Source: Lunularia cruciata
Taxonomy: Eukaryota; Streptophyta; Marchantiopsida; Lunulariales; Lunulariaceae
Assembly (NCBI GenBank): GCA_948567375.1
Contig: OX419756.1
Location: 52,218,333 to 52,282,332 of the forward strand
Direction of reading: 5' to 3'
Length of the DNA: 64,000 nt
How positions within the stretch are numbered: the first letter of the stretch is position 1; the number at the start of each line of letters is the position of its first letter. Under the pieces are notes generated by a model. It was given only the letters and a program-made list of their open reading frames with translations, did not search any database and was not told the DNA's origin. Below, one piece after another: positions 1-13,744 of this stretch. The position numbers and the translations under genes are program-made.

Positions 1-72
1 TCGTGGAGAGTTGTTGTTGTACATGTAGTCATTGAGACCTACGAGTGTGTGACGGGGGCGAATTTCCTGAAG

Positions 73-3000
73 ATGCCCTCTTTGCACAAGATTTTGAAGT
101 TAAAGGCTGGAGTTCGAGCGACTGTGGGATTGCAAGGGCACGGGAAAGGACGGCTGCTATTACTGCGTGGAGGAAACAAAAACGAGAAACCACCGGGCTG
201 GCAGCAGAAACAAGGGAAACAGGCGGTTTGCCCGACAGGAGGAAGTAATAATAATAAACCTCATTGTGATTCCAATCAGTCCGGTTCTCGGCCTTCGTTT
301 GTGAATTCATTTGTGTCGTCCTTTTGCCCGTCGAGTGCTGCACCTGCCGGGCCAAGTTCTATTCCATACTCGGCATCGACGCTTGACCTTAAGCATGGGA
401 AGAAAGAGAGAGGTTTGACAGCTACAGGAGCAATTTCGAGGGTTATCTCAACTCCTTCTGTGCACGGGCAATTTCGGCAGTCTTCTCAGCTTCTTATTGA
501 TGGGAGCGATTCGGAGAAGAATAGAGGATTGCAGGAGAAAGGGCTGTTTGTAGCACCGGCAAGAGCAGCGAAGGAAGTACTTGTGAGGTTGAAAGATGGA
601 TCCACGACCGAGTCAGGTTGTAGGGTAACTGGGAAAAAGACGGAAAGGAGCTCTTCTAGGTATGCGCTCTCTACGGTCAAGCAAGAGCCTTGGAAGGAGC
701 AGAGATGGAGGGATCTGACATTAGAGGTAAGGGATGATGCCCTAGGAAGGGCTTCGGTCCCAGAAAGCAAGACCTCAACTGAAAGTTTGGGGGAAAGAGT
801 AGAATGTACAGATTTCGGGGAGAAAAGAGGGAATGCCCACTCGGAAGTGAAGTCGGACAATCACGACGGGCACAGACCGTCTGGAGTGGAGGAGACAGGA
901 AAGCTGAATGGAGTTACACAACGGAAAGATCAAGAGAAAGCAGGGATGATGGGTGTTGTAAGGTTACAGTCCTTGCTCAATCATGCTAATGCCGCCATTC
1001 AAAATGGGAGCTCCATTCTTCCGCGGTTTGGAGAGCTCTTTACTAGAGCTTTGCACGACGTGAGTTTGGCAGGGGAGGGCTTGACATTGTGTCAATCATC
1101 AGATCACGACAGCGCCGAGCGGCAGCCTGAACAGTGAGATACATCGCTTTTTTGGAGTTATTTGGCTTCCTGCGTCAGATACTTCGACTTTATAAGCCGA
1201 AGATTGTGGTCTGTTCAATGATATAGTCTAACCTACAACGCTTTTTAACGATGGTGCTAGTCTGCATTTCTGTCATCCTTAAACATGTAGTGTTGTTATG
1301 TCTAAGTCCAATTTACGGTGCTGTAGCTTTCGTATCCCAACGGTGTTTTTATATGCAGTCTTAAACTTTCGAATTCTTGGAAACTTCATAAATGACTGGC
1401 ACTTAATTCATGAAAAACCAACATATTTGTATTGAACCTTTGATTGCAGGGCTATTAGTGACAGCAAGTCCTTGAAGTTACTCTCCGGAGCTTGTAATCT
1501 TCCACACCCAGACAAAATCAAAACCGGAGGAGAGGATGCTTTCTTTATATGCCCCGATAAACAGGTGGTTGGTGTGGCAGATGGTGTTGGTGGTTGGGCA
1601 GATCTTGGAATCGATGCTGGAGAGTATGCACGTGAACTGATGTCTCAAGCAATGATTGCCGTGAGACAGGAGCCCCAGGGAATGATCGACCCTGCTAGAG
1701 TGCTGGAAAAGGCCCACTCTATGACAAAATGCAGAGGCTCTTCTACGGCATGTATACTCGCTCTGTCAGATTCTGTAAGCATCTCCTTTACAATCTTAAA
1801 TTATCTTCACTATATCTTGACACATGATTTCAGGGATCCATCAGGTATGTCTCGATTCCTTCCCTCCTCTTTACTCATGTTGATTCGTTTCTTTCTTGCC
1901 TGGTTCTCATTATGCGGCTGAGACTCCTTCGGTTACTCATTTGCCTGCACTTCTGCTTGCTCTTTCTTTCAACACTTCCACTTCTGTTCTTCTGTTTTTC
2001 AACATTTCCACTACTTATGAGCGGCACTTTGGGGGAGCAACCGAGTTTGCCTTGGCACTCATGAGTTTTCGAGCAGAAAATCGGTACGAGGGGTACTGAC
2101 ACTTGCTCAGCTTCTCCGGCACTGCGTGATGCACTGATGAAGTCGCATGTGTTTTCGTGGAGGTTTACTATGGCCGCCTTCTGCTTCCCTTTGCTGTTTA
2201 GTGTCTCAGGACTCAAGCGTCCATAGCGCTTGTTGCGATATACTTTATATCCTGTCCTCTTTCGCTTCGCTCTCGTTACCCTGTTACACTTCGATATGTC
2301 TCTGCAGCAACACCATCCATAAGCTCTCGCATTGTTCCACTCCTCCATTCCCCAGCTAATTCCCTCCCTATTATTTTTCATTCCCTCTTTGCCCGATTCA
2401 TGGATCGACCTCCCGTGTGTAGAGTGTTCCTATCCGACTCCAGCCTACGTTTTAATTTTCATCGTTCACGCACTGCTTACTGGTGGTCAATTACATAACG
2501 TTTTATATTTCTCACATTCGTTTGCATAGCTGTTATCGATTTCAAGTTGTTTACTATGTTTACCTTTATGTTATTCTCAATTTGTTGCAATTATGCCTTT
2601 GCTTCAGGTTACACTCGATGCATTCTTCTTTATGGATTTATCACTATTCTAGCATTGTGCATAAAATTACATCTTGGTTACCGATCATTTGCATTTCATG
2701 AATTCTGGATCACCCGCTCCCAGAACGGCTTCTGCTCTCATATACCTATATCTTGACACATCTTAGAATTATACAATCAGAAAATACAATCAGAAAGCCC
2801 TGAATTACCACTCGTTCTCGTCGAATCACAGTAGACTTAATCAGATTGTACATGTGTTGCATATGTCCTGTGCCCTGACTCTCGCTTTTAAATACCTTCT
2901 GCTCCCATTTCTCCAGAATATCTTGGCGTTCTCCAGTTGTTATCATGCTTGGTAATCAGTGTATTAATACTTCATGATGATATTTTTCTTTTAGGTGACA

Positions 3001-5692
3001 TCCGAAGTGTAACATAGCCCTATTTTCCGCCGTTTGTCTTGTTCCGGTAGATATATTGTCTCTTGATGTGTCTTAACTTGGTCCTCACAAGTTCAGTTGA
3101 TGCTTCTTAAGGCCGCCTGCCATCAGGTTATCGTAGAGATAAGGTTAGGAGTGTTTGGGGCGTCAGTTCAAGCGTTAGAGTGTGCTGACACTATGCTGAT
3201 CGTTTGCTTGTTCACACGGGATATTTGCCCGCTTAGGTGAAATGTTATTGCGAAATCTTGAGATGCGTCAGTTCCCCAGTTTCACAGATTTGAAGACGTG
3301 GTTTTTTTTTTTTTTTTCTCTTTTTGGGAGTAGGCTCCACTTCAAACTGGAAGATATGACTTGCTTATGAAATTTTATCCGTGCTACTTATTCTGTTGTG
3401 GAGCAGTGCTTCTTTTTGAGGGACCTAATACACCTTCGCAAACAAGAAATAGTTAAATTATTTTGAATTTCTTTATAAGTCAGGCCGAAGGATTTCAATC
3501 AATAACGGCGAGTAGTTTCATCGCGAGTAGTTTCATCTTAAAATAACCTTGGTGTGATTATTTGGAACATTTCCTCATCCACCTTCAACACACTGTGGTC
3601 TTCAAGTATCAGCTTCCTGTGCTCTTTGCTGGGACAACTGCTCTAGACTGAAGTCTGCTCCTCCACCCATCACATAGTTCTGCGAGCACCAATATTGTCG
3701 CTTGTAATTACCTCGTACAAGATCGAAAGATGTCGTTGGTTTGCCACCTCTCAATACAACGGCTGCGAAAAATTTCTTGATCTTGGTGCTGCACTAGCTA
3801 AAAGGGACTCCTCACGCTGTAACAAAGTCTGGAGGTTTCTCGTCTGCGATTCGATGTGGTGAGTCTCGACATGGATCGGACCCTCTGATGTTGTGGTCGC
3901 TGTCCTTGTGTCCATCTTTCTGGCATACTTGGGAAGTGGAAGAAAGATGAATAACGACGGCCGGCAGCGGAAAATTAGAGAGGATTAATATGCTATTAAC
4001 ATGGAAACCCGAGAAGGATCTGGTGAGTGGCAATTGTATCATGTATTTATGGTGCTAAGGGCAGTCCCTTGTGGGCAGTCATGTTGGTCGCTACCCTGCT
4101 GTCCTGGGAAGATTCTGGAAGTTTCTAGTACAAGGAGGGTGCTGCATTATGCCTCACAAGATCTCAGCCGACCCGATGCTCTCAAGAATGGGCATCAACT
4201 AAATCCTCTTGCAATGTTATAGGAACAGCGTGAACCCCCTGATTGGTCTGATTCTGAAGGGAAGGTACTGAATAGTTGGAGTTTTTATCTCCATAATATC
4301 TGATAACGATGTTCCTCACTGTATCTTTCTCAGCTGTTAGTAAATCAGCTGATTTCCACCCAAATCTCGTCCTAGTTTGGACGAGTTTTGCAGCTGCGTA
4401 TAGAGTGGAGATGCATGAGGCGAGGGTTTCATGATTATGGGATAGTAGAGTTGGAAATATTCGCAATGACGATTGGGGGGTTGCAATTTTGACAACCTTT
4501 GTCGTCCGCAGTGACCATTTGAACTCAGGGATGCGCGATCTTGTAGCTTGTCAGGTGACTTGTAACTTTTCCAATAGATCGAGGTTATCTCTTGCATCTA
4601 CTCCTCGCTCAAAGACGGGCATTTATCGGCTGTGACTATGAAGGCATTCCAACAAGTATGATAGGCATGGTGTTCCTCCATGGGCGTATCCAATACTATT
4701 TAAGCTGATCTGGAATGTACGTTATAATATTCTTTGATTTTTATGTCCAATGAAAATAGCAAAGGCGAAATGTAGCTCCACTCTTCATCCTGCACAATTG
4801 TTCCGTACCTGCTTACTGGAATTGGTTCTGTCCTGTTCTGTATCCGCTGACGAAATTTTATTAGTTCGTCGTTTCACAGGATAGTCGTCTGTCAGTCAAA
4901 TAGTCTGTGCAGTTTAATCGCCACAATTTGTAGAATTGTTGACCCGACCGCAGTACAAAATTAATTAGTTTCGGTTTTACTTTGTTTGGTCCACTCTTGT
5001 GTATGGAGTTTAAATTTACCTGGGATTTGATTTATGTGTCCATAACTGAATGACGTTCTTGGCGACCTACACTGACTGTCCCTCCTAATGTCGAACACAG
5101 GTTCTGGAAGCTGCCAACTTGGGAGATAGTGGTTTTGTTATACTAAGAAACTCTCGTACAGTTTTCAAGTCACCTGCACAGCAGCATCAATTCAACATTC
5201 CTTTCCAGCTCGAAAGCGGGGGCAGCGACCCTCCTAGTGCTGCTCAGGTAGTCTTCTCGTAGTCCAACTCATGACCTGCTTTCTGCAAATCTTGTACAAC
5301 ATTCCGGGTAAATTGTTTCATTTTGAGCCTTGATATCACAAACGAGATATTCATGAGTGGTTGTTTGCCTGATTGATTTGCAGGTATTTTCAATCGAAGT
5401 AGCAGTGGGTGATGTGATTGTTGCAGGCACTGATGGCCTGTTCGATAACTTGTATGATAATGAATTGACCACGGTGGTAGTGCAAGCGATCAGATCGGGC
5501 GTGGGCCCACAAGTGACCGCTCAAAATGTTGCTGATTTAGCAAGATCACGAGCTCAAGACAAGAATAGACAAACTCCTTTTTCCACTGCTGCCCAAGATG
5601 CTGGTTACCGGTTTTACGGTGGTAAAATGGATGACATCACGGTAATTGTGTCGTATATCACAAACAGCAAGTCCGGATCCAGAGTTTCTTGA
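73..5692 (+). CDS. PP2C-type protein phosphatase, PP2C55-like (4 exons)
   Basis: Probable Mg/Mn-dependent Ser/Thr phosphatase of the plant PP2C55 (At4g16580-like) group. My exon model is 73-1133, 1450-1774, 5101-5247 and 5384-5692, with GT/AG junctions and matching phases, giving about 613 residues. The catalytic domain lies in exons 2-4: GGEDA near residue 380, GVADGVGGW with a metal-binding Asp near 398, GDSGF near 471, GTDGLFDN near 528 and GGKMDDITV near the C-terminus. The metal-binding Asp residues are all present, so it should be active. Residues 1-353 are a long, low-conservation extension; its first 35 residues are basic and lack acids, which suggests a mitochondrial or plastid transit peptide. 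The ATG at 73 is the first in frame, but the frame stays open to base 1, so the start may lie outside the window. The spliced domain reads continuously without breaks. Family assignment is firm; targeting is inference. Confidence 0.9.
1775..5100 (+). other. Large intron of the PP2C gene (3.3 kb)
   Basis: This lies between the donor after the codon at 1772-1774 and the acceptor ending at 5100. The flanking exons join in phase and the protein reads through the conserved PP2C core without a gap, so no exon is missing here. The intron holds a T tract at 3301-3317 and several short open frames on both strands that resemble no family I know. I see no clear mobile element in it. Confidence 0.75.
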
Positions 5693-7290
5693 TTAGGCGT
5701 GCTGGACGACGTCGATTCGCCTGGATGGAGATTTGTAATGCCAGTTTTAGCTGTAGTATATGTAGAATTGAGGAACATTCTTGGGTTGATGGAAAATTCG
5801 TACTTCTTTCCAGACCAACGTCTTTGCCAACTTTGGAGACTGCTGGGTCAAGTGAAGTGCAAGGCCATTAATGATTCTGAATGTAATTATGTGTCAAGCT
5901 GGAGTAGTAAGACCCCGATTCATATTTTTGGGAGAAGTTCGTGAGGCTACGAAGTGGACTGGATTTGTCTGGTTTAACCTCAAAGTTTACTGCACCTCCC
6001 ATCTCATGGACGGATTCAACGGATATTTTCTTCTAAGGATGTAACATTTAGAGGTTGAATTGTCTGCCATAGGAGTTATTTCAGCCGACCTCTGAATTCT
6101 GGAAACTTATAAGGCTGTACTCTTATGAATATTGAAACATTACAAAAGTCCAATAAAGTTGCAGTGGTGTAATTCTCGCGGCTCTAGTTGATGGCCACTT
6201 CTGATCCTTGAGGTCTCGCTTGACAGTGCAGGTCAGACTTCGTGCAACCCAGCCAAGATCGAAGCTTGTTTTTGATACCTCAGCTGTCATGGTTACGTAC
6301 AATGCTTTTACCACGAAATTGGTAAGTCCAATGTTTGTCCTTGTTGCAGGAAACTCTTGAGGAGATGGTGCGGGTGCTCTCCCGTTGACTGTAGACAGGA
6401 GACATTTGACAATTGCGGTAAAGGACATTGGGACATCCGACAAAGGAAGCATACTCAAACTCTGTATCTCCCGAGACCCTCATTGAATTGACAATACTAG
6501 AGACTAAAATCCATATCTCCATCCAAGTCACCGAATCTGGAAACTTCTCGTAAACTGAATCTGTGATGCCAGTGCCATGTACCAACGTCTTTGATTGAGA
6601 CAATGAGTTGCTGTGCACCTTGTATGATCACCGAAGCGAGGACATCCGGGAGAACTATCTTACAGGACCGAATTCCTGTCCCCAAGTCACCGAGTGCCTG
6701 ATGGAAGGAATTTCTCATTTGTGCTTTATCGCTTCAGCAAACTAATAAGTTGCATGATTACCTCTACCGTTAGTGAGTATATGAGATCATAACACCCAAC
6801 CCAATAATGATGATGAAAGCAGAACTAATGTGCAGCATGAAACAAAACCCGTGAGGTATATTTGAGAATGTTACCCACCCACCCCGATACCGTGTTGTCA
6901 AAGTGAGATGCCAGTTCACTTTTGGTTCGTCTTTCACATAAGTCTTCACTTGTGTGAAAGACTGCGTGAACTTCAGGATTGCCTGAACGTGAGATACTTG
7001 TGTCGATCACGTCAGCAAAACTAATGTGGCCCGGGAATGGAAAAGTCACCTTTTGGTTTGTAGTCTACACAGGTCAGGTTGAACGTTTGACCGGCACTTG
7101 ATTACAAAGTGAGATAATTGTGCCGATGGCATCAGCTGGAAGAATACACAGCATAAATACATAGCGTTGGCTGGCGAGTATATCAGATGTCATAGGGCTT
7201 CTGTCCACTACTCGTCTATATGCTTTTCTATACTGAATATAATGTTGTCGTTAACTTACTTCATCCTATAATGTGAGATAAGAGGATTAG
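5693..7290. other. PP2C 3' UTR and spacer
   Basis: A possible poly(A) signal AATAAA lies at 6152-6157, about 460 bases past the PP2C stop, so the first part is probably 3' UTR. Beyond it, four overlapping minus-strand frames of 73-112 codons lie between 6123 and 7049. I recognise none of them, they change frame among themselves, and no splice model joins them. They could be a decayed gene; I do not call one. Confidence 0.4.
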
Positions 7291-10200
7291 TGGGAGAGCT
7301 CTTTTCACTTGTCGGTTTCAGACAATTTATAACAAAAGAGCCCAAAAATAAGGTAATTTATAACGAAAGAATCTCTAAAATTAAGTTATATTAAGGATAT
7401 CGTAGAGTGTGAATAGGATCTGTGTAATAAGAGAGTTCTTTTCACCTGCCCATTTCAAATCATTTATGACAATGTATTTCAAAAGTAGTTATATTCTTAA
7501 ATTCTTAAGCGTGCTTTCGAGCGAAGGGTTTCCTGACTCTTGGTTATTACAAAGTGTAAATTGTCTAAATGAGTGAGGGAAAGAATTCCACTATTTTTTA
7601 TTATATACATGACATTGATGACTTATTATATTAGAAACTCTGAGAATATTATTAATTAATAGGATATTTGTAGAAAGTAAATAAGAGAAAAGTTTTTTGC
7701 AAAATATATCAGAAAAATATCAACAAGAGTGAGAAGGAACTCTCCACAGTTAGACTGAAGACATTCTCCAAAGTTAAAAGTATACACAATCTTCAATAGA
7801 TTCTTTTAAGCTTGAAATGAAAAACCTTTTTCTAATAAGAAATAATGGGCAGAGGGTTCCTAGCTAATTTGACTAACCCATGTTGATGATGCATACATCA
7901 AATACTGTTCATTGGTTCTACATCACCCATTCTATGAACGGCTTCTGCTCCACTCTAGTATTAAAAGTATTAATGGACAAAGATACCGTTCAAAGTGATC
8001 AAACAGTATCCTTTGCATCAAGAAAATAATGTGCAGTACAAACATTTTCTGTGGTGAGTATAGGAAAATAATATTTATTTTAACATCCAATTTTATTCAC
8101 GGGGAGATTTTCGCGTGCCTTTCTGTACTGGCGGAACTGATCTGTATCATATCATTTTATGTGGTGATCATCGTATGAAAGATTTTAACTAAATAATGAT
8201 CATGTATTATCATTAATGAGATTAAAATTATTGTTAATTATTGGAGGAAATCTTGCCTAAGTTGATAAAAAATTTGTCTATCTTTATAATATATAAGTAC
8301 ATAAATAAATAATTTAAACTAATAATAGCAAACTGGAATAGGTTACCCTTAAAGCATTTTTGATATTTCAAATTAATCTATCCATATCAAATCTAACTTC
8401 ACATAAATTAAATATGTTTTTCTCAAGGAAAATTATTCTCGCTTACTTTAACTCATAGTGAGAATGGATATTGATTTTTAATTTTTATTCATATTTCTCT
8501 TCTTTTCTTATTTTTGACCTCAATTCAATTGAAGATTTTATGATCTCTAAGTTTACTTATGAATAAAAAATTTATTTTTATGCTAGATTTTTTTCTATTT
8601 TCTTACTTTATTTCTTACACTTTGTCTATTCTTACATTTCACTATATACACGTTAATATATTCTTCTCATTATCATCTTCATATTATACAACTTGATATA
8701 TTCTTCTTACGTGATGAATTTCAAAGTGAATTTTATCTTACTTATCCAGTTTTTACGAGGGGATTTAAATTTTTATGAAATTCCTTTTTGTTAGTCTTTT
8801 AAATTTAGGAGAGTTAAGGTGTTTTGAAACCAAGCTATGATCCCAAAGAAATTCTAGAGAGATAATATGTTTTGTACTTCTTCATGACACCACTATGCAA
8901 TCTAGCAAAAAGTGTAGCTTTGGTCTTTTTCAAGCATCTTCTCTTTTTACATTCTTTGCTTTCAACCTTTTTTTAATGAAATGAATTTTACATCTACAAA
9001 GAATTCAACTTAAAGGAAGTTGGCCTTAAAGAGAGATTCTTACATTGAAGACTTCAACCTTGAGCCACATTGACCTTAAAAAATTTGGATTCCAGAGGAT
9101 GAAGGCAAACTTGAAAGGATCTTAATTTTGAATAGTTTGATCTTAAAACATAAGAAATGTAATTTCAGATAAAAGAAGATCCAAGGTTATTATTGTAATA
9201 AAAATGGATTTGGATTTTATAAAATCACATATTCAAAAATAATAATTGATGATAAGACTTACTAGTTTGACTTCTACTGACCTTTGACACATCCTAGTTA
9301 AATTAACAACCCATGTAGAAGGTTGAATTGGAGTTTTCAGGACTCAATCCCTAATTTTTTATTAAAGTAAAATTCATTTTGAGAATGAGAGCAAGAAAAT
9401 TTTGGTCAATAAGGGAGAGATGGTAACTTTGATAAACTTGATTACTACAAGCATTTATTTTTTTACTAGAGCAAGAGAGCTTCAAATTTAATAAAGATGA
9501 AATGAATTTTTCTTTAAGAAGGGTTCTTTTCTAGATCTATTGTATTTCCCTAAACCTCCATAAACAACTACTTTTCTTTTGAGCCTCTTCCACTCAAAGT
9601 GAGAATTGTACACCGTTCTTAATTAGAGATAGAATCTTTATCTTCAACCAAGATAAGGTTTTTTTTTTTTATCTAGAATGTTTGCCACTCTGATAATTAA
9701 CTTGCATTCATTTTCCCTTGCTTAACTCACAAAAGCACTTCCCAAAGGCAAAACTAAAATTGGACTCAAAAGTAAAGAAGAAATATTCATGTTGCAAAAA
9801 GTAATCATGTTGTTTTTGCCAGGCAACATGGAATTGAGTAATGGAAGAACAACATGAGTTCTACAAGGATGTGTGATGATGCTTAATAACTCAAAGCTTT
9901 GCTCACTACTTGGCTAATAATGATAGAAAAGTGTGCTGAAGTAATTTAAAGAGAAAACAAGAAGTAGATTTAGAACCAAAGAAAAAAGGATAAGAAAGAC
10001 TTTAGTAAGCTTGGTGTTTTCTCAAATGGTCTGGTAGATTAAATCCTGAGAATATAAGGAGTAGATTCAGAGATTATAAAAACAGGATCAAAGGAACTTT
10101 AGTAGGCTTGATGTATTCAGAGAAAGTGATCATAATTTTCTATCACTATACTGGTTCGCAGATTTATCACTTACTAAGGTAATAAAACCAGTATTTATTG

Positions 10201-11298
10201 TTGATATTGTTTATTTCAAAGAGAAATCATCAAACAAACTCTCATTATTTATTTTAAATATAATAAGGGTAGAATGAATAAACCGTTACTCACCATATTA
10301 CATATACTTTGTGAAATTCCAATTATCACATTAAATTTTATAGTTTACTCAGAATTAGACATCCCTACATTAAATTTAAACAAGGCAAGGTTTTAAGTTT
10401 TGTTTAGCCTCTATAGGATACAAGTTTTGATCTTTATTGTATGACTCAAAAGAGATTTGGCCAAATTTTTCGAAGTTTAAGTAGGTTGAAAACCTTGGTA
10501 CTTGTATAAAGATACATATAACCTAGCTATAGTTAATTGTAAGATAGTCTTTGTATATCTTGAAACTAAAAGGTGTAACCAATATAGCTGCAAATAAAAT
10601 AATATTTATATTTTGATAATCACCATTCACTTGTACCTTCTCATAGTTTTGAGATATTTTTATCTCCACTCACTCCTCTGAGTACTTTTACCACTCATTC
10701 CCAAATCCTTGATCCAGATCAAGTTACACCTACGAATAATTTTGCTAACGGTACAAAATGGTTATAAGATTTATCTAAAAAAATCTAAAAGAGTAACCTC
10801 TCACTCCTCTAGTTCTTCTTGCACCTCGTGAGCATGCACATTTTCTAACTCAAGCTCTCAATCTGAATTATATTGGGGTAAATCATCTTATATATATAGA
10901 AATATTTATTTATTAAATTTAATATCATGAAACTTCTTTGGTCAAACACTATTCTTGATTTTTCTCTATGCAAATGAAATTCCCCTATCAAGAAGTCTTT
11001 CATAAAAACCATTATAGACTTAGATCATGTACATAAGGTGCAAGGCAATTGTCTCAAGGTTTATTGTAGATTTAAATCCAAATTCTCATCAAGAAGTAGA
11101 AAACTCTTTTCCTTTTTGGAATTTCGTATATAGAGACAAAGTAATCAAAAATATATGACTTGAATATCAATATTTTATCTATAATATTGTAAGTAAATTA
11201 ATATTGTGAATTTATTAGCAAATTCTAGCTTATTATGTTATTTAAATTGTTAGGGCATAATTTAAATTTTACTTTGGGGATGGATTTTTGTTAGAAAA
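7291..11298. other. AT-rich gene desert
   Basis: About 4 kb of visibly AT-rich DNA, unlike the PP2C side. No frame of 60 codons or more occurs on either strand. A diverged direct repeat is visible: the stretch near 7293-7340 (GAG(C/T)TCTTTTCAC, then AATTTATAAC) recurs near 7428-7475. No LTR, PBS or retrotransposon motif was recognised. It may be very old repeat sequence. Confidence 0.6.
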
Positions 11299-11526
11299 TT
11301 AAGATGTAAGTTTAGACTTTTGATTTACAAGTTTGAACATGTAGTTTGCGAGGTTGAACACTTGAGTTGTAAGTTGATGAATTTGGTTTGCATGGTTGGG
11401 TATTTGAGTTACATGGTTAGACATGTGGTTTGCAAACTTGAACACTTGAGTAGTAAGGTGAGACATTTGTCTTTCATGGTCGGACATTTGAGCCACGTGG
11501 TTGAACATATGAGGTTCCAAAATTAG
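11299..11526. repeat. Degenerate 21-bp minisatellite
   Basis: About ten imperfect copies of a 21-bp unit, roughly CATGGTTGGACATTTGAGTT, often alternating in pairs as a 42-bp higher unit. Because 21 is divisible by 3, it is open on both strands: a 68-codon plus frame and a 73-codon minus frame, each a 7-residue periodic peptide. The plus frame repeats patterns such as KLEHLSS and KVRHLSF. The open frames probably follow from the period and not from selection. Confidence 0.8.
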
Positions 11527-13690
11527 ATATTTTACACTCCAGAATTAATAATAGAGTTCTCAAAATTGGACTTGAAAACTACTTTCTTGGGAGAAGATAT
11601 ATGCTTAAAATTTTAAATCTAGATTACCTTGCAATCTAACTTATCTTCCTAGTTTAAGTATCACTCATCTTAAGTGAAACGTTGACTTATACTCCCAATC
11701 AACTTTTACAAGAAACAAACTAAACTTCACTTCAAGTATTTTGTATACTTAGATAACCATTCTAGAATTCATAGGAGTTGGATTGATCATTATTTCCATC
11801 TAAAATGTAATTGTGATAAGCCTAAGATCTGAGTGTTATACGTCCCCTTGCACTTGTTGGGCAGTCAGCCCTTTCAGCAGTTTCCTTTGGGAATTATTCC
11901 TTAAGGACTAAATGCATATATGCATGGAGCGCGGACACCATCTAACAAATAGGCTTGTACTTATAATTATGGCCCTCAACAGCCTTCTAGTAGCTTTGGA
12001 TCGTTGCCTTCAAAATCAAATTCGTAAGTTATGGAAACTGATTTGGTTTTTGCAAGGTATGGGCAACTATGAGAGACTGTGAGATGATCATCTAAATAAC
12101 ACAGCTCGTTACAGCCCTACGAGAGACCTCAGATTTTGATATAACCTCTAACATTCACATTCTCATTTGCATGATATTATGCTTTTCATCAAGGGCAGAA
12201 GGCACCCATTCCTCGGACCCAGAATGGTCACAATCATATGCATGGCCCTGGAAGGTGGACCGAAACCAGCCAGCAGCAGTGTAGAGCGCTTGTAACTAGG
12301 GTCCACAACAGGATTCTCGTATCGTTGGATGGTCGCCCTCAAAGTTTTTTGTTCTGGTATCTCACTCGGTTTACGCAATTATGAATGCCACTAGCTCAAA
12401 ATTGCATGCTAAGGGCATAAAAATGACAGTTTTGGAGGACAATTTGTCCGACGTGTTATGCATGAACAAATTACAGTGCCAAGTTTCAGTGAACGTTTGA
12501 TTAGATGCTTTCCTTCCTAACAACTTCAAAGGCCGGGCATATGAATCAAAGTTGAGCCAAGTAGCACCATGGTCATTCCCTGGGGGCTGCTATGTGCTTG
12601 TCAGGGTCTCGAACACTGGGCCCGAAAGGTCATCATCTATTCAATCCTCCAGTTGCTTCACTCCGCATAATCCATGGTATATTCATATATATGTTCAAGC
12701 CCATTCAGAGTGTGTTGAATCCATTGCCTGGTAAACGGTGGCAAATTTGGTAAGCACTGGCCTTGAGAATGGTCATTGCCAAAGCTTTGACGGCAGCTTT
12801 TGATGGTAGTGGTATTCTCAATTATGCCCTGGAATTCCAGCAGCTTGACAAGTGGGGCCATCAAATCACTCTCTAGGGGAGAAATGATCGAATCTGTTGA
12901 TAGTACATCAAGCACTTCAATGTCAAAAAGCAGCGGGAGGGACATTACGATACGGACATTACGACACGGACGGGTGCACTTCACCAAATTCTATTCATTG
13001 CAGATAGCATCTAAGAAGACTAATGCTGATTCCGGCGCGGTCATCTATCTGTTTTCTAGAGCAGTTTTACAAATCGCTAACACGCATCCGGATTTATTTA
13101 TTTGTCTTTTGAAGGTAACAAAATGAAGTATACTATCTATAGCCTTCCCAGCACACCAAAATATATACCCAGAAGGAAAGAGTACAAAGCCAAAAGAGTG
13201 CAAGAGGGAAACCGAGAATGAGGGCCAATGATAGAACCTCTCTGCCTTAGAACTCACATTGAATTGTAGTCTTAAACTAGATATGAAACCAAATGTACAA
13301 ATTTTCAATGTACCAAGTGTTCGGTAACGTTCAATTACGGGTGCCCAGTGAAACGTTTTAGGAGATGACCTTCTTCCATAAAAAATCCTATATTTTGAAA
13401 ATTGAAACACCATCGGAAGGTTTGAAATTGTTCGCTGGTTATGCGTGGTTATCATCGCTATCAAAGACCACCATCGTGTACAAATCTTCGAGCGAGTACA
13501 GCGATAAGCCTTAAACAACGTATACCTCTCCTTAAGAATCTTTTACATGATTATGTTCTTGACGGGTTGGCAGAAAATTACCACCTACATGATTGAGTTC
13601 AACAAAATTCTCGCGATTGTACAAGGTGATTGGTGGCCACCGTTGTTAGAATGAGCTGCAGATTTTTGAACTCTAGAGTAGACCTGCAGG
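11527..13690. other. Spacer, no recognised gene
   Basis: Intermediate-composition sequence with short frames on both strands. The longest are minus-strand frames at 12658-12987 (109 codons) and 13045-13518 (157 codons). Neither shows a motif I know, and no splice pattern links them. They could be remnants linked to the broken minus-strand genes at higher coordinates. Confidence 0.4.
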
Positions 13691-13744
13691 TTTGAACCGA
13701 TGCAGCACTATAGTTCTATTCAAAACTAAAGCGATTGCACGTGC

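Noticed and set aside
1875-2381. 168-codon minus-strand frame in the PP2C intron
   Set aside because: Low-complexity, K/R/S-rich, no motif, and opposite to a clear intron.
6123-7049. Cluster of minus-strand frames right of the PP2C gene
   Set aside because: They overlap in different frames, no splice signals join them, and I recognise no family.
11299-11526. CRISPR-like regular repeat
   Set aside because: Units are directly adjacent and degenerate with no unique spacers; it is a minisatellite in nuclear plant DNA.
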